Assembly (NCBI GenBank): GCA_039654915.1
Contig: CM077593.1
Location: 62,254,501-62,318,500 of the forward strand
DNA from: Aquilaria yunnanensis
Taxonomy: Eukaryota > Streptophyta > Magnoliopsida > Malvales > Thymelaeaceae
DNA length: 64,000 bases
Direction: 5' to 3'
Within the stretch, counting starts at the first letter, position 1. Every line of letters begins with the position of its first letter. The position numbers and the translations under genes are program-made. The notes under the pieces were generated by a model. That model saw nothing but the letters and a program-made list of their open reading frames with translations, ran no database searches and was not told the DNA's origin. Positions 34,305 to 46,600 of this stretch are shown here, one piece after another.

Positions 34305-37300
34305 ACTCCCCCCTCCTTAGAAGGATTCGTCCACGAATCTGCATGTTCAAACAAAGATAAATCAGAAACATTAAAAGTAGCACTCACATTGTACTCACCC
34401 GGCAAGTCTAGCATGTATGCGTTGTCATTGATCTTTTTAAGGACTTGGAATGGACCATCTCCTCTTGGATGAAGCTTAGTCCTCCTTGCAGCTGGAAATC
34501 TTTCTTTTCTCATGTGTAACCAAACCCAATCTCCAGGCTCAAACACAACTCTCCTTCGGCCTTGATTGGCTTTTTTAGCAACTTGTTGATTTTTGAGTTC
34601 AATTTGTTGCTTAACCTTCTCATGCAACCTCTTGATGCTCTCGGCCTTCTTACTACCATCCAAACTAGATACCTCATGAGTAGGTAATGGTAAAAGATCC
34701 AATGGTGTTAAAGGATTAAAACCATAAACAATCTCAAAAGGTGACAAATTAGTAGTAGAATGCATGGACCTATTATAAGCAAATTCTACATGAGGCAAAC
34801 AATCTTCCCAAGCTTTCAAATTTTTACCAATGATAGCTCTAAGCATGGAACCTAAAGTCCTATTAGTTACCTCAGTTTGCCCATCAGTTTGTGGGTGACA
34901 GGATGTAGAAAACAAAAGCTTAGTTCCTAACTTACCCCACAAAGTCCTCCAAAAGTGGCTTAGAAACTTAGTATCTCTATCCGAAACTATTGTTCTAGGA
35001 ACACCATGAAGTCTAACAATTTCTTTGAAAAACAATTCAGCCACATGAATAGCATCATCAGTCTTATTGCATGGAATAAAATGAGCCATCTTAGAAAACC
35101 TATCAACTACAACAAAGATAGAGTCATGGTTTCCTTTAGTCCTAGGCAATCCAACAATGAAGTCCATAGAAATATCTACCCATGGATGACTAGGTGTAGG
35201 AAGTGGTGTGTATAACCCATGTGAAGTGTGAGTGGATTTTGCCTTCCTACATGCAATGCATTGCTCACATACCTTTTTCACATCTCTTACCATGTTCGGC
35301 CAATGGTAATGTTCCTTCAAAATATGCAAAGTCTTGGCTTGTCCAAAGTGTCCCATAAGTCCTCCACAATGAGCTTCCTTTGTGAGCAATTCCCTCAAAG
35401 ATGTCTTTGGTATGCACAACCTATTTTCTTTGAAAAGAAAGCCATTAACTTGGTAGAACTTCTCAAAAGCAAACTTAGAACACTTAGAATAAATCTCACC
35501 GAAATCATCATCACTAGCATATAAATCCTTCAAGTGTTCAAAACCCAAGACTTTTGCATCTAAAGCCGAAAGTAAAGCATACCTTCTTGAAAGTGCATCC
35601 GCCACTATATTATCCTTACCTTGCTTGTATTTGATAACATATGGGAATGACTCAATAAACTCTACCCATTTAGCATGCCTTCTATTCAACTTACCTTGCC
35701 CACTAAGAAACTTAAGGGCTTGGTGATCAGTGTGAATCACAAACTCTCTTGGCCACAAATAATGTTGCCAAGTCTCCAAAGCTCTTACCAAAGCATAGAG
35801 CTCCTTGTCATATGTGGGATAGTTCAAGCTAGCACCATTCAACTTCTCACTAAAGTATGCAATGGGGCGGCCTCCTTGCATCAATACAGCTCCAATGCCT
35901 ATACCTGAAGCATCACACTCAACTTCAAAAGTATTAGCAAAGTTAGGCAAAGCTAAAAGTGGTGCATGGCATAACTTTTCCTTTAACGACCCGAAAGCAT
36001 CTTCTTGAGCTTTTCCCCACTTAAATCCCACATTCTTCTTTATAACTTCAGTTAGAGGTGCAGCAATGGTAGAAAAATTTCTAACAAACCTCCTATAGAA
36101 GCTAGCTAACCCATGGAAAGATCTCACCTCAGTGATGGATGTTGGCGTCGGCCATTCTTGTATGGCTCTCACCTTCTCTTGATCTACCTCAATTCCATGT
36201 GAACTCACGACAAATCCAAGGAAAACAACTTTGTCAACACAAAAAGAGCACTTCTTTAAGTTAGCATACAACTTTTGTCCTCTTAAAGTGCTTAGTACTT
36301 GTGTGAGGTGTCCAACATGCTCTTCTAAGTTCTTGCTATATACTAGGATATCATCAAAGTACACAACAACAAACTTTCCAATGAAGTCACGCAAGACATG
36401 ATTCATAAGTCTCATGAAAGTACTAGGAGCATTAGTTAGTCCAAAAGGCATAACTAACCATTCGTAAAGTCCAAACTTTGTTTTGAAAGCAGTTTTCCAT
36501 TCATCCTTTTCCCTCATCCTAATTTGATGGTACCCACTTTTTAAATCAATCTTTGAAAACAAAGTAGAACCATGCAACTCATCAAGCATATCATCAAGTC
36601 TAGGAATAGGATGTCTATACTTTACAGTGATCTTGTTGACAGGCCTACAATCCATGCACATGCGCCATGAACCATCCTCCTTTGGCACCAAAAGTACAGG
36701 TACGGCACAAGGACTCAAACTTTCCCTCACAAGGCCTTTGTCCAACAACTCCTTTACTTGCTTCTCAATCTCCTTAGTCTCCTCGGGATTGGTTCTATAA
36801 GCTGGCCGATTTGGAATTGGTGTTCCCGGGACTAGGTCTATTTGATGCTCAATGCCTCTAATTGGAGGCAAACCTTTCGGATCTTCAGGGAAAACATCTT
36901 CAAAGTCCTGCAACAAAGACACAACACCACTAGGAAGATGTGTTAGATCATTGACAACAAGTAAAGATTCTTTGTAAATTAAAAGAAGCACTGGTCTTTG
37001 TGCTTGAATGGCTTTCCTCACATCACTCATTTTAGCAATATAGCACTCCTTTTTGCCACTCAACTTCCTCTCATTCTTTTCTCTCGGGAACTCTCCACTC
37101 TTCTTCCCCTCATGGTCACTCATCTCACTTGATCTCTCATTTTGTCTCTCGGCTTTCCCCTCTTCACTCTTGCCCTCAACTTTCCCCTCATTTATTTTTC
37201 TCTCAACCTTACTTTGAAGTTTCCTTTGATCCTCCAAAACTTGTTGTGGTGAAAGTGGACTAAGTGTGACCGGCCTTCCTTCATGGACAAATGAGTACAA

Positions 37301-38782
37301 GTTTTTCTCTCCATCATGTGTGACTTTCTTATCAAATTGCCACGGCCTTCCAAGCAAAATATGGCAAGCATGCATAGGAACAACATCACAAAGAATTTCA
37401 TCATGGTAAGTACCAATTTTGAATTTAACCGAAACTTGCTTTACCACTTTTACCTCCCCGGCATCATTCAACCATTGAAGCCTATATGGTTGTGGGTGCT
37501 TTTGAGTTGGAAGCTTCAACTTCTCCACCATGGTTGAACTTGCTACATTGGTGCAACTTCCTCCATCAACAATGAGGCTGCACACTTGATCTTTGATTCG
37601 GCATCTAGTGTGGAATATGCACTCCCTTTGATTGGCCTCCTCCTTGGCTTGTACACTTAGAGCTCTCCTAGCAACAAAAGCAAAGTCACCTTCCTCGGGC
37701 TCAAGTGTATTTTGTTCATCATCCTCCAAAGGTGGTGTATCCTCCACGGCATCCTCCTCCTCGGATGTGATCTCACCATCATCTTTGAGAATCATCACCT
37801 TTTTGTTAGGACAATCTCTCATGTAGTGCCCCTTGCCCCTACACTTGAAGCATTCAATCTCCCTTGACTTGGGCACATCTTTGGGTGGCACCTTGGGTTT
37901 GTCTTGTTGAGGCCGAGACATGCTGCCCTTGGTAGCCTCCACTCTTGGCTTTGGTGCCTCCTTGCTCCATGTTCCCCTCCATGTGGAACTTCCTCCTTGA
38001 GCCATCTTGGATGCCTTAGACCTCTTGATGATTCTTTCGGCCTTAGTGGCATGGTGAAGCAAATCCTCCATGTTGACATATGGCACCATCTCTACTTTGT
38101 TGGCAATTTCATGGTTAAGGCCGTTGATGAATCTAGCAATGGTAGCCTCCTCATCCTCAATGATATTGGCTCGGCTTAGTGTCATCTCCAAGTCCTTATG
38201 ATAGTCCTCCACACTCCTTTGGCCTTGCACAAGCCTTTGAAGTTTGAGGTGTTGATCTCTATAGTAGTAACTTGGAACAAATCTCTTTCTCATCATGGCT
38301 TTAAGAGCTCTCCATGTATTGATGGGTTCCTCCTCATTCCTCCTCCTAGAAGTGACAACCTGGTTCCACCATACAAGAGCATAATCAGTGAATTCAATAG
38401 TAGCCACTTTAACTTTCTTTTCCTCAGAATAGTGATGGCACTCAAACACCATCTCAATCTTTTGCTCCCATTCCCAATATGCATCTGGATCACTCCTCCC
38501 TTGGAAAGGTGGAATGGTAAGCTTGATGGAGCTTAGATTGTTGTCCTCCCTTGGCTCCCCCCTCCTTGGAAGCCCATGGTCATGCCAATGCCCTTCTTCC
38601 TCCTCGGGCTCTTCTCTCCTTGGACCTCTCCTTGGTTGCAAGATGGGATTTGGTCTCCTTGGCAACCTCAAGTCAATGTCCTCAATCCTCCCAACAAGTC
38701 TATTGAGAGTTTCTTGAAGCTCTCTCATGGTTGGCTCATCATTGTTCCTTACCTCCATCCTCCTATCCTCTTGGCCCTCCAT
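34016..38782 (-). CDS. Gypsy gag-pol polyprotein, intact, running into the 3' LTR
   Basis: This is a 1588-residue open polyprotein. The start [11 protein letters not shown] (38782) was chosen because the non-autonomous copies start there; an upstream in-frame Met adds 11 residues. Order: capsid (~80-270, with YALVWWNQ and [16 protein letters not shown]), zinc knuckle [14 protein letters not shown] (~311), protease VDGGSCTN (~402) with [11 protein letters not shown] with [15 protein letters not shown] and catalytic YFDDILVYS (~807), RNase H from ~950 ([29 protein letters not shown]), integrase finger H-H-C-C (HCGGLMGH...CEQCIACR, ~1137-1180), and core D, D, E at ~1205 (MDFIVG), ~1269 (SDRDTKF) and ~1302 (TDGQTEVTN). 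A GPF module follows at ~1444 ([11 protein letters not shown]). There is no clear full chromodomain. The last ~96 codons, including [15 protein letters not shown], lie inside the LTR. No stop or frameshift was seen. It probably supplies enzymes to the gag-only relatives. Confidence 0.95.
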   Translation of the reverse strand: MEGQEDRRMEVRNNDEPTMRELQETLNRLVGRIEDIDLRLPRRPNPILQPRRGPRREEPEEEEGHWHDHGLPRRGEPREDNNLSSIKLTIPPFQGRSDPDAYWEWEQKIEMVFECHHYSEEKKVKVATIEFTDYALVWWNQVVTSRRRNEEEPINTWRALKAMMRKRFVPSYYYRDQHLKLQRLVQGQRSVEDYHKDLEMTLSRANIIEDEEATIARFINGLNHEIANKVEMVPYVNMEDLLHHATKAERIIKRSKASKMAQGGSSTWRGTWSKEAPKPRVEATKGSMSRPQQDKPKVPPKDVPKSREIECFKCRGKGHYMRDCPNKKVMILKDDGEITSEEEDAVEDTPPLEDDEQNTLEPEEGDFAFVARRALSVQAKEEANQRECIFHTRCRIKDQVCSLIVDGGSCTNVASSTMVEKLKLPTQKHPQPYRLQWLNDAGEVKVVKQVSVKFKIGTYHDEILCDVVPMHACHILLGRPWQFDKKVTHDGEKNLYSFVHEGRPVTLSPLSPQQVLEDQRKLQSKVERKINEGKVEGKSEEGKAERQNERSSEMSDHEGKKSGEFPREKNERKLSGKKECYIAKMSDVRKAIQAQRPVLLLIYKESLLVVNDLTHLPSGVVSLLQDFEDVFPEDPKGLPPIRGIEHQIDLVPGTPIPNRPAYRTNPEETKEIEKQVKELLDKGLVRESLSPCAVPVLLVPKEDGSWRMCMDCRPVNKITVKYRHPIPRLDDMLDELHGSTLFSKIDLKSGYHQIRMREKDEWKTAFKTKFGLYEWLVMPFGLTNAPSTFMRLMNHVLRDFIGKFVVVYFDDILVYSKNLEEHVGHLTQVLSTLRGQKLYANLKKCSFCVDKVVFLGFVVSSHGIEVDQEKVRAIQEWPTPTSITEVRSFHGLASFYRRFVRNFSTIAAPLTEVIKKNVGFKWGKAQEDAFGSLKEKLCHAPLLALPNFANTFEVECDASGIGIGAVLMQGGRPIAYFSEKLNGASLNYPTYDKELYALVRALETWQHYLWPREFVIHTDHQALKFLSGQGKLNRRHAKWVEFIESFPYVIKYKQGKDNIVADALSRRYALLSALDAKVLGFEHLKDLYASDDDFGEIYSKCSKFAFEKFYQVNGFLFKENRLCIPKTSLRELLTKEAHCGGLMGHFGQAKTLHILKEHYHWPNMVRDVKKVCEQCIACRKAKSTHTSHGLYTPLPTPSHPWVDISMDFIVGLPRTKGNHDSIFVVVDRFSKMAHFIPCNKTDDAIHVAELFFKEIVRLHGVPRTIVSDRDTKFLSHFWRTLWGKLGTKLLFSTSCHPQTDGQTEVTNRTLGSMLRAIIGKNLKAWEDCLPHVEFAYNRSMHSTTNLSPFEIVYGFNPLTPLDLLPLPTHEVSSLDGSKKAESIKRLHEKVKQQIELKNQQVAKKANQGRRRVVFEPGDWVWLHMRKERFPAARRTKLHPRGDGPFQVLKKINDNAYMLDLPGEYNVSATFNVSDLSLFEHADSWTNPSKEGGVDMIKEGTHGEGKDPLKVSSGPMTRKKAKELSSALQGFVSSFFMENGHGTSQGAAGTFKTPYGDDGYAWYSVLECLDKPQNKDTKDTTQSAPFEPP

Positions 38783-39676
38783 ACTCCTGAAAATAAAAAA
38801 GATCCTCACAAACACTCACCTCACGTGTTTCACTCAAAGATGAACACTCAAACACTCAATTTGTTAGTGAGATATTGCTATTCAAAGAGTTCTCAAAAGT
38901 TCTAAGAAGACTATCCTCAAAGCACACAAGAAAACCTGAATTTTCGAAGAACTATTTTGACTCCAAAAGAGGTGGGCTAAACAAGCTTTAAAAGACTCTA
39001 GGAAGCCCTTGCAATTGATGATCACAAGAACCACAAAGAAAGCTTTTTGGCTTAAAACAATGGGATAGGTTTTCGGGCGCAAAAACTTCCAACAATTTTG
39101 AGAAAACTCCTTTTCCTTTGCAAGCTCTTTCTTTTGTTCTTTTCTTTTTCTTTCTTTGTTCTTTTCTCTTTTCTCCTTTTTTTTTTTTTGCTTGCTGTTT
39201 GATACTAAAACTACTTTCTCCTTCAAGTTCCTTGCTGCCAAAGACAAAAAGTTAGAATTCCTTTCGGACAAAACAAGAAACTAGTGAAATTGGCACAATT
39301 TGAAGCAACTTTGGTTGTACCGAAACTTCCTGAATTTGGATCCTTCTTTTTTTTTTGGTGTTTTCTTGACTCTAGGATGCTGGAAACAATGAAAACAAGA
39401 GAGATTAATATGGCTGGACACGAAACAGAAAGATAAGAATTGAACAAGAAGAAACGAATTGAAACCGAGAAAACTAGACAACACGGATTGACTTCTTTTT
39501 GTTGTTTTTGTGATTTTCGGACTTGAACAAGGATGGAATAAAAAGAACAGACCTGAAACAAGAAGAAAACAGAGAATTAAAGCATGAAATTACTGGACAG
39601 AATTGAAAGAAAAAACGAAGGGAAACAAGAACACAAAGATATGTCCTTCAATGGAACTTGTGGCTCTGATACCAAC
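38783..39676 (-). other. 5' leader and primer site of coding gypsy element
   Basis: This is a leader of ~890 nt with the primer site at 39662-39674 (GGCTCTGATACCA as read on plus), complementary to initiator tRNA-Met and 2 nt from the LTR. A purine-rich tract on the minus strand occurs at ~39110-39192. It is close to the leader at 5706-6602, showing that coding and gag-only elements share this part. Confidence 0.88.
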
Positions 39677-40662
39677 TGATGCGAACCCCTATGGTATAAA
39701 GATCATGAAACGCGCCCAAGATGAGATTCAAGCTCCACAAGACATCAAAAAGACTGGGTTTAAAACCCCCACCCCTAATCAACCTGTGATTAGAAACGAG
39801 AAGTATAGAACTCCAAGAACACAAGCACACTTGTGCACCAAGGCAGTCCGCCAAGAACCAAAGAGAAAACCTCTCCAAAGAGCAATATTATTTCGGCAAT
39901 AATCAGTATGTTTACATCCAGAATATGTGCCTTTATATAGGCCTAAACTAGGGTTAAAAGCTAGGCAAAATTCGCAGCCTAAATCCCTTAGGAATCCTAG
40001 ATACAAAGACATAGGAAATCCTAGTCAAATTAGGACTCTAATTCCTAGTTTGAACAAGTTTAATAAATGCAGCGTATTCCACTTGCCCAAAACGATTTAA
40101 AACTATTCCATAGCCTAAATAACTTCCTAAATAATGTATCTAAATAGGATTTGAACGAAAATAAAATATAAATACAAGATTAAACCCGAAAACTCCCAAA
40201 TAGCCTTTTTGGGTGCATTTTGGGCACTTTAAGGTTCTCTCTTGTATCTTCAGCTCCAAGCTTGAATCTTTGAGTTCCAATGGCATGAATCTTCATATTA
40301 GATGTGGTAATGAAGGTCTGGAAAGTTAGAGCTCAAAAATCCAGCTTGTGGACACAAAATGCATCAAGAACACTTAAGGTGGCTCAAATGGTGCACTTTG
40401 AGTGGTGTCCTTGGTGTCCTTGTTTTGTGGCTTGTCTAAGCACTCCAGAACTGAGTACCAAGCATATCCATCATCTCCATATGGTGTCTTGAAAGTTCCA
40501 GCAGCTCCTTGTGAAGTTCCATGTCCATTCTCCATGAAGAAACTTGAAACAAAGCCTTGTAGTGCACTTGAGAGCTCCTTAGCTTTCTTCCTTGTCATAG
40601 GTCCACTAGAAACCTTCAATGGGTCCTTGCCTTCTCCATGTGTGCCTTCCTTGATCATATCA
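39677..40662 (-). repeat. 5' LTR of coding gypsy element
   Basis: This is a 986-bp LTR, TG...CA, followed by TSD CAAGG (40663-40667). It has ACTGGGTTT where the left LTR has ACTGGTTT. Confidence 0.94.
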
Positions 40663-42375
40663 CAAGGGCAAAATGTTGAGCCTCAAGAGATGGAGCATGA
40701 GTTGCCTCCATCTCAGCCTATATTGAGAAGATCAATGAGGAAATTTGGACCACCTAAAGAATGGTGGATCCTGGATAGTGAGGCAAACTTGGTTGCATCT
40801 GAGATAGATGAGCCAAGTAACATTGAGGAGGCTCTTGAGGGTGAACAAAGGGAAGAGTGGCTAAATGCAATGAAGGATGAGTTGCATTCGATGCATCTCA
40901 ATGGGGTTTGGGAGTTAAGTGATCTTCCTCTAGGCCGTAAGGCAATTGGGAACAAGTGGGTTCTCAAGATCAAGGTGAACTCTGATGGAAGTATCGAAAG
41001 ATACAAGGCCCGGTTGGTGGCCAAGGGTTTCACACAGAAGGAGGGTGTTGATTTCAAAGACACCTTCTCTCCTGTTGTGAAATTCACTTCCATCAGGATA
41101 TTACTTGCCATTGTGGCAAATCTAGACTTAGAGTTACATCAGATGGATGTAAAGACCGCCTTTCTCAATGGTGAATTGAGTGAGGAGATATATATGAGAC
41201 AACCTGAGGGGTTTGTCCAAAAGGGTCAAGAGGACAAGGTATGTAGACTAAAGAAGTCTATCTATGGTCTTAAGCAAGCTTCAAGACAGTGGTACTTGAA
41301 GTTTCACCATGCAATCACAAACTATGGCTTTGTGATGATGCATGAAGACCATTGTGTATACTTGTACTCTTCTGGGTCTAGTTTTGCAGTATTGACTCTA
41401 TATGTAGATGATATACTGATTGCAAGTAATAGGCTTGCATTGTTAAGTACCATCAAGGGATGGTTGTCCTCCACCTTTGACATGAAGGATATGGGAGAAG
41501 CTGCCTTTATTCTAGGGGTGAAGATCCTGAGGAATAGAAAGGCAAGGCTATTGGCCCTTTCTCAAGAATCTTATATTGATAAGATTCTTGCAAGGTTCAA
41601 CTTAACAAATGCAAAGCCCATGAGTACACCTCTTGCATATGGTTGCAAGATTGGAGAGGACTTATGTCCTAAGACTCCAAAGGAGAAGGAAGAGATGGCT
41701 CAGATTCCCTACCTAAGTGCCATTGGTAGCTTGATGTACGCCATGTTATGTACAAGGCCAGACATCAGCCAAGCGGTTGGTCTTTTAGCACGATATTCTT
41801 CCAACCCTGGTCTGGAGCATTGGAAGAATGTCAAGAGGATCCTAAGGTACCTCAAGGGTACTAAGGATTATTGGCTTTGTTACCAAGGTAAAGACCTTGG
41901 TTTACGTGGCTATTCTGATGCTGACTGGGGTGGGGATAGAGACTCCAGCAAGTCTACATCTGGTTATCTTTTCATGCTAAATGGTGGTGCTACTACTTGG
42001 TGTAGTAAGAAACAAACTTGTACAGCATTGTCCACAATGGAGGCTGAATTTGTTTCATGTGCCTCAGCTGTACAAGAAGCCCTTTGGCTAGGTTATTTCC
42101 TTAAGAATTTGGAGTCCAAGGTTTCTATTGAGAGACCTATTACTATCTACAGTGATAGTATGGCAGCCATGGCTTATACTAAGGACCCCAAATACCATGG
42201 AAAAACCAAGCACATTAGCATGAAATATAACTTTGTAAGGGATGCAATTGAAGAGGGTGAAGTTAGGATTGAGTACATTTCTACAGACCTGATGGTGGCA
42301 GATCCTCTCACTAAGCCATTGCCATCACTTGTGTTTGCTCGACATGTTAGAGCAATGGGTCTTAGAAGAATGTAA
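40663..42375 (+). pseudogene. Copia-1 RT-RNase H, array copy 2
   Basis: This is the downstream half of copy 2 pol, open from the TSD to the stop at 42373-42375. It contains GNKWVLKIK, RLVAKGFTQKEGVDF, DVKTAFLNGELSEE, SIYGLKQASRQWY (CAA at 41275 where copy 1 has a stop), YVDDILIASN at ~41400, SDADWGGDRDSS at ~41911, ALSTMEAEF and ADPLTKPLP. Every motif expected in copia RT and RNase H is present, so only the gypsy insertion (and perhaps the changed zinc knuckle upstream) disables the copy. An ATG inside the preceding LTR opens a longer spurious frame from 40402. Confidence 0.93.
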
Positions 42376-43663
42376 ATGTTGGATGTACTTCACCTCTTTG
42401 GTGTCACACATGTTAAGTATTATTTTTGTGATAATATAGATTATTTTATGAAATAATCAGTTCAATTTTAGAAAACACAACGAACAAATGAACATGTCAA
42501 ACATAGGTAGAGAATGACTTTCTCACACGAGTCATTCGCCCTTGATCTTTGTGTAAGATTAAGGATGAGACTGGCTAAAGACTTAAATGAATGGTACATT
42601 TAAGTGGGAGTCATGCTCCAACACATGACACTTTAGCCTTTCATGGTCGCCTAGATTATGAGTAATCAAGGTTCAATGCTTTGGTGCATTCAGTTTGTAT
42701 GACCATTCATACATCCTAGCCTATGTTAGATGTAAGCAAGGGCTTACATGGAGAAATTTCATGGTTATTGACATGTCCTCCTTTTATATGTTAAGAGGAG
42801 TACACTTAATGGTGTTTTAAGAGGGAGAAATGACACACTCCTCAATTGGAATGGAGATCACTCCAAGTGGGAGTGACATGAGTAAAACACCTTAGAAGTG
42901 TATTATGGAACTTTAATGGATGTGTTTCCAAGTGTTCCATGACCATGAAATATGACCATAGAAGAATTTAAGCAAGTTGTCTCTGTTCTTGCTTAGTGTG
43001 AGATTCTTCAAATCAGACTCTTAGTGACTATAGCTTGCTATTAGGAAGTTGAGTTAATTATGATCACTTTGATTGGTTGTCGAAGGTCTTAGAGAAATGA
43101 GACTGGAGTATCCTCCTTTTGGGTGATCATGTTAATTCATTGACCTAAGTAGTTGAAGCTCAAAGGAAAGACATTAAGATGGTACACGTTCACTAAATTC
43201 AATCTTGGGCCCACATATTACTGTGAGTAGTATGATAGATTGAATTGTGATTTAAATGAGTACACAATGCTTAATACAATCATGGATTTCAAGGAGTTGA
43301 AATTCAGAGAAAGAGACTGATTGTGATTAAGAAGTGTATCATATGTCTGGGGTCTGAAAGGCAAAACTTGATGTGTTCAAGAAAAACTTGATGTGTTCAA
43401 GAAAGCTTGATGTGTTTAAGCAACACACTTGTACTTGATGTGTTCAAGGAAAGTTTGAAGAAGTTCAAACTATGAGGAGAGGACAATCTTCTATTGAGAG
43501 TCTAACAACCTCAATAGAAGAGACTTAGTGTGTGTGCCTTGAGGTCGCACCCACAACTCTATATATGTAGAAGTGTCTAGATTATTTCGGCTATAAGGAT
43601 TAAGGAGTTTTGTTTTGAGTGGGAGCTGGGAGTTTTAAAAGAATCTTAGTGCGAGTGGGAGTT
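42376..43663 (+). other. Copia-1 3' noncoding region and polypurine tract, copy 2
   Basis: This matches 27928-29215 with only a few substitutions, contains the same CTTGATGTGTTCAAG short tandem repeat (~43376-43450), and ends in the polypurine tract CGAGTGGGAG (43652-43661) beside the LTR. No gene is seen. Confidence 0.85.
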
Positions 43664-46600
43664 TGTTGGAATTCTTGGCGCACCAAGATCCTTTTAAGAT
43701 AGGATTTGAGCTCGTTGAGCTAACTATAGCTTGAAAAGGTATCTAAGGCAGCTAGAAGTAGCTCCCCTTAGCTCAAGTCAGCTCACTTCAGCTATAAGTA
43801 GCTCAAAGTAGCTGGACTTCAGCTCAAGTTAGCTCAAGTCAGCTCAAGTCAGTTCACTTCAGCTTATGGTAGCTGAATGTAGCTGGACTTCAGCTCAAGT
43901 TAGCTCAAGTCAGCTCAAGTCAGCTCACTTCAGCTTATGGTAGCTGAATGTAGCTGGACTTCAGCTCAAGTCAGCTCACTTCAGCTTATGGTAGCTAAAT
44001 GTAGCTGGACTTCAGCTCAAGTTAGCTCAAGTAAGCTCAAGTCAGCTCACTTCAGCTTATGGTAGCTGAATGTAGCTGGACTTCAGCTCAAGTCAGCTCA
44101 CTTCAGCTTTTGGTAGCTGAGTGTAGCTGGACTTCAGTTTACTTCAGCTGAAAGCAGCTAACTCCAGCTCAAGGTCAGTTCTTGGAGCTGGACCTTAGTG
44201 TTGGAATTCTTGGCGCACCAAGATCCTTTTAAGATAGGATTTGAGCTCGTTGAGCTAACTATAGCTTGAAAAGGTATCTAAGGCAGCTAGAAGTAGCTCC
44301 CCTTAGCTCAAGTCAGCTCACTTCAGCTATAAGTAGCTCAAAGTAGCTGGACTTCAGCTCAAGTTAGCTCAAGTCAGCTCAAGTCAGTTCACTTCAGCTT
44401 ATGGTAGCTGAATGTAGCTGGACTTCAGCTCAAGTTAGCTCAAGTCAGCTCAAGTCAGCTCACTTCAGCTTATGGTAGCTGAATGTAGCTGGACTTCAGC
44501 TCAAGTCAGCTCACTTCAGCTTATGGTACCTGAATGTAGCTGGACCTCAGCTCAAGTTAGCTCAAGTAAGCTCAAGTCAGCTCACTTCAGCTTATGGTAG
44601 CTGAATGTAGCTGGACTTCAGCTCAAGTCAGCTCACTTCAGCTTTTGGTAGCTGAGTGTAGCTGGACTTCAGTTTACTTCAGCTGAAAGCAGCTAACTCC
44701 AGCTCAAGGTCAGTTCTTGGAGCTGGACCTTAGTGTTGGAATTCTTGGCGCACCAAGATCCTTTTAAGATAGGATTTGAGCTCGTTGAGCTAACTATAGC
44801 TTGAAAAGGTATCTAAGGCAGCTAGAAGTAGCTCCCCTTAGCTCAAGTCAGCTCACTTCAGCTATAAGTAGCTCAAAGTAGCTGGACTTCAGCTCAAGTT
44901 AGCTCAAGTCAGCTCAAGTCAGCTCACTTCAGCTTATGGTAGCTGAATGTAGCTGGACTTCAGCTCAAGTTAGCTCAAGTCAGCTCAAGTCAGCTCACTT
45001 CAGCTTATGGTAGTTGAATGTAGCTGGATTTCAGCTCAAGTTAGCTCAAGTAAGCTCAAGTCAGCTCACTTCAGCTTATGGTAGCTGAATGTAGCTGGAC
45101 TTCAGCTCAAGTCAGCTCACTTCAGCTTTTGGTAGCTGAGTGTAGCTGGACTTCAGTTTACTTCAGCTGAAAGCAGCTAACTCCAGCTCAAGGTCAGTTC
45201 TTGGAGCTGGACCTTAGTTCATGGTGCTAGGTTGGAGCTCAAAGGAGCTCAATGGTGCATAAGTAGCATATTGAGCTAGCTTTGTGCCAGCTCACCTTGT
45301 TTTTAGCTCAAAACCACCAAGAGACACATCTTTTGTGTAAAGGTATGTCTCTTCATAAAAAGAAATAACTCTTGGCTAAAAGAACATGTCCTTTCATCCA
45401 AAGGAAGTGTTCCTTGGGTGAATGGACATGTATATTCGGCCATAGGGTGCTTATAGCACCAAGAGTGATGTCCTTTGACTTTAAAGGACATGTATGTTCG
45501 GCCATGGAGGTGGTTGAGGTGGTTATTGCACCAAATGTGATGTCCTTTAGACTTAAAAGACAAGTATTTTCGCCCATAAGGTAGTTATGGGTGGTTATAG
45601 GCCAAAGGAAGTGTTCCTTGACTTAAAAGACATGTATTTTCGCCCATAAGGTAGTTATGGGTGGTTATAGGCCAAAGGAAGTGTTCCTTGGCTAAAAGAC
45701 ATGTATTTTCGCCACCATACATGACCCTTAGCCAAAGGAAGTGTTCTTTGGCTTAAAGGACACCTTTCTTGGTGTAAAGGTGTGCCTTTTGGTCATCTAT
45801 AAATAGCCTTTAGTGGCTGGCCATTGTGGGTACGAATTTACACTCAATTTGCACCATTTTTCTTGAGAGAAAAATTCCTCCTTTTATTCCTTTAGAGGGC
45901 CAAAATATTAGACACTTTCTTAGAGCATTGTGGGTGGAATTACATTGAGATTGTTCATCTCAATTCAAGCCTCAAGGTGCTCCTCTAAGATCAAGTCCTT
46001 CCTTCCATTTCCGCACAAGATTATCAAGAAGGAAGGTACACATCCTTTCTTGCTTTAGTAGCATGCTAAGGATTTAATTTTATGAATGATCTTAGTGGCA
46101 TGCTAGGTGTGTTTGACAGAATATGTACGTCTATATTCACGTTGAACACAAAGAACATATATGCATATGGCATATACATGAGTAAATAACGTAAGAGTAT
46201 GTTATTATTGAGATCCTGAAATCTTCACTTAGTTCATGGTGCTAGGTTGGAGCTCAAAGGAGCTCAATGGTGCATAAGTAGCGTATTGAGCTAGCTTTGT
46301 GCCAGCTCACCTTGTTTTTAGCTCAAAACCACCAAGAGACACATCTTTTGTGTAAAGGTATGTCTCTTCATCAAAAGAAATAACTCTTGGCTAAAAGAAC
46401 ATGTCCTTTCATCCAAAGGAAGTGTTCCTTGGGTGAATGGACATGTATATTCGGCCATAGGGTGCTTATAGCACCAAGAGTGATGTCCTTTGACTTTAAA
46501 GGACATGTATGTTCGGCCATGGAGGTGGTTGAGGTGGTTATTGCACCAAATGTGATGTCCTTTAGACTTAAAAGACAAGTATTTTCGCCCATAAGGTAGT

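Larger units (their letters stand above)
33320..40662 (-). mobile_element. Complete coding Ty3/gypsy element
   Basis: This is a full-length 7343-bp minus-strand element with LTRs at 33320-34304 (985 bp) and 39677-40662 (986 bp). TSD CAAGG is at 33315-33319 and 40663-40667. By eye the LTRs differ by one substitution and one 1-bp indel, so it inserted very recently or has been homogenised. The primer site is at 39662-39674 and the polypurine tract at 34305-34319. It has an uninterrupted gag-pol in protease, RT, RNase H, integrase order. The protease style ([11 protein letters not shown]...LLGRPWQFD) and the frame running into the LTR resemble plant chromovirus lineages such as CRM/Reina; that placement is inference. 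Confidence 0.95.

Noticed and set aside
35006..35908. Plus-strand frames opposite gypsy integrase and RNase H
   Set aside because: Antisense shadows of the intact 1588-residue polyprotein.
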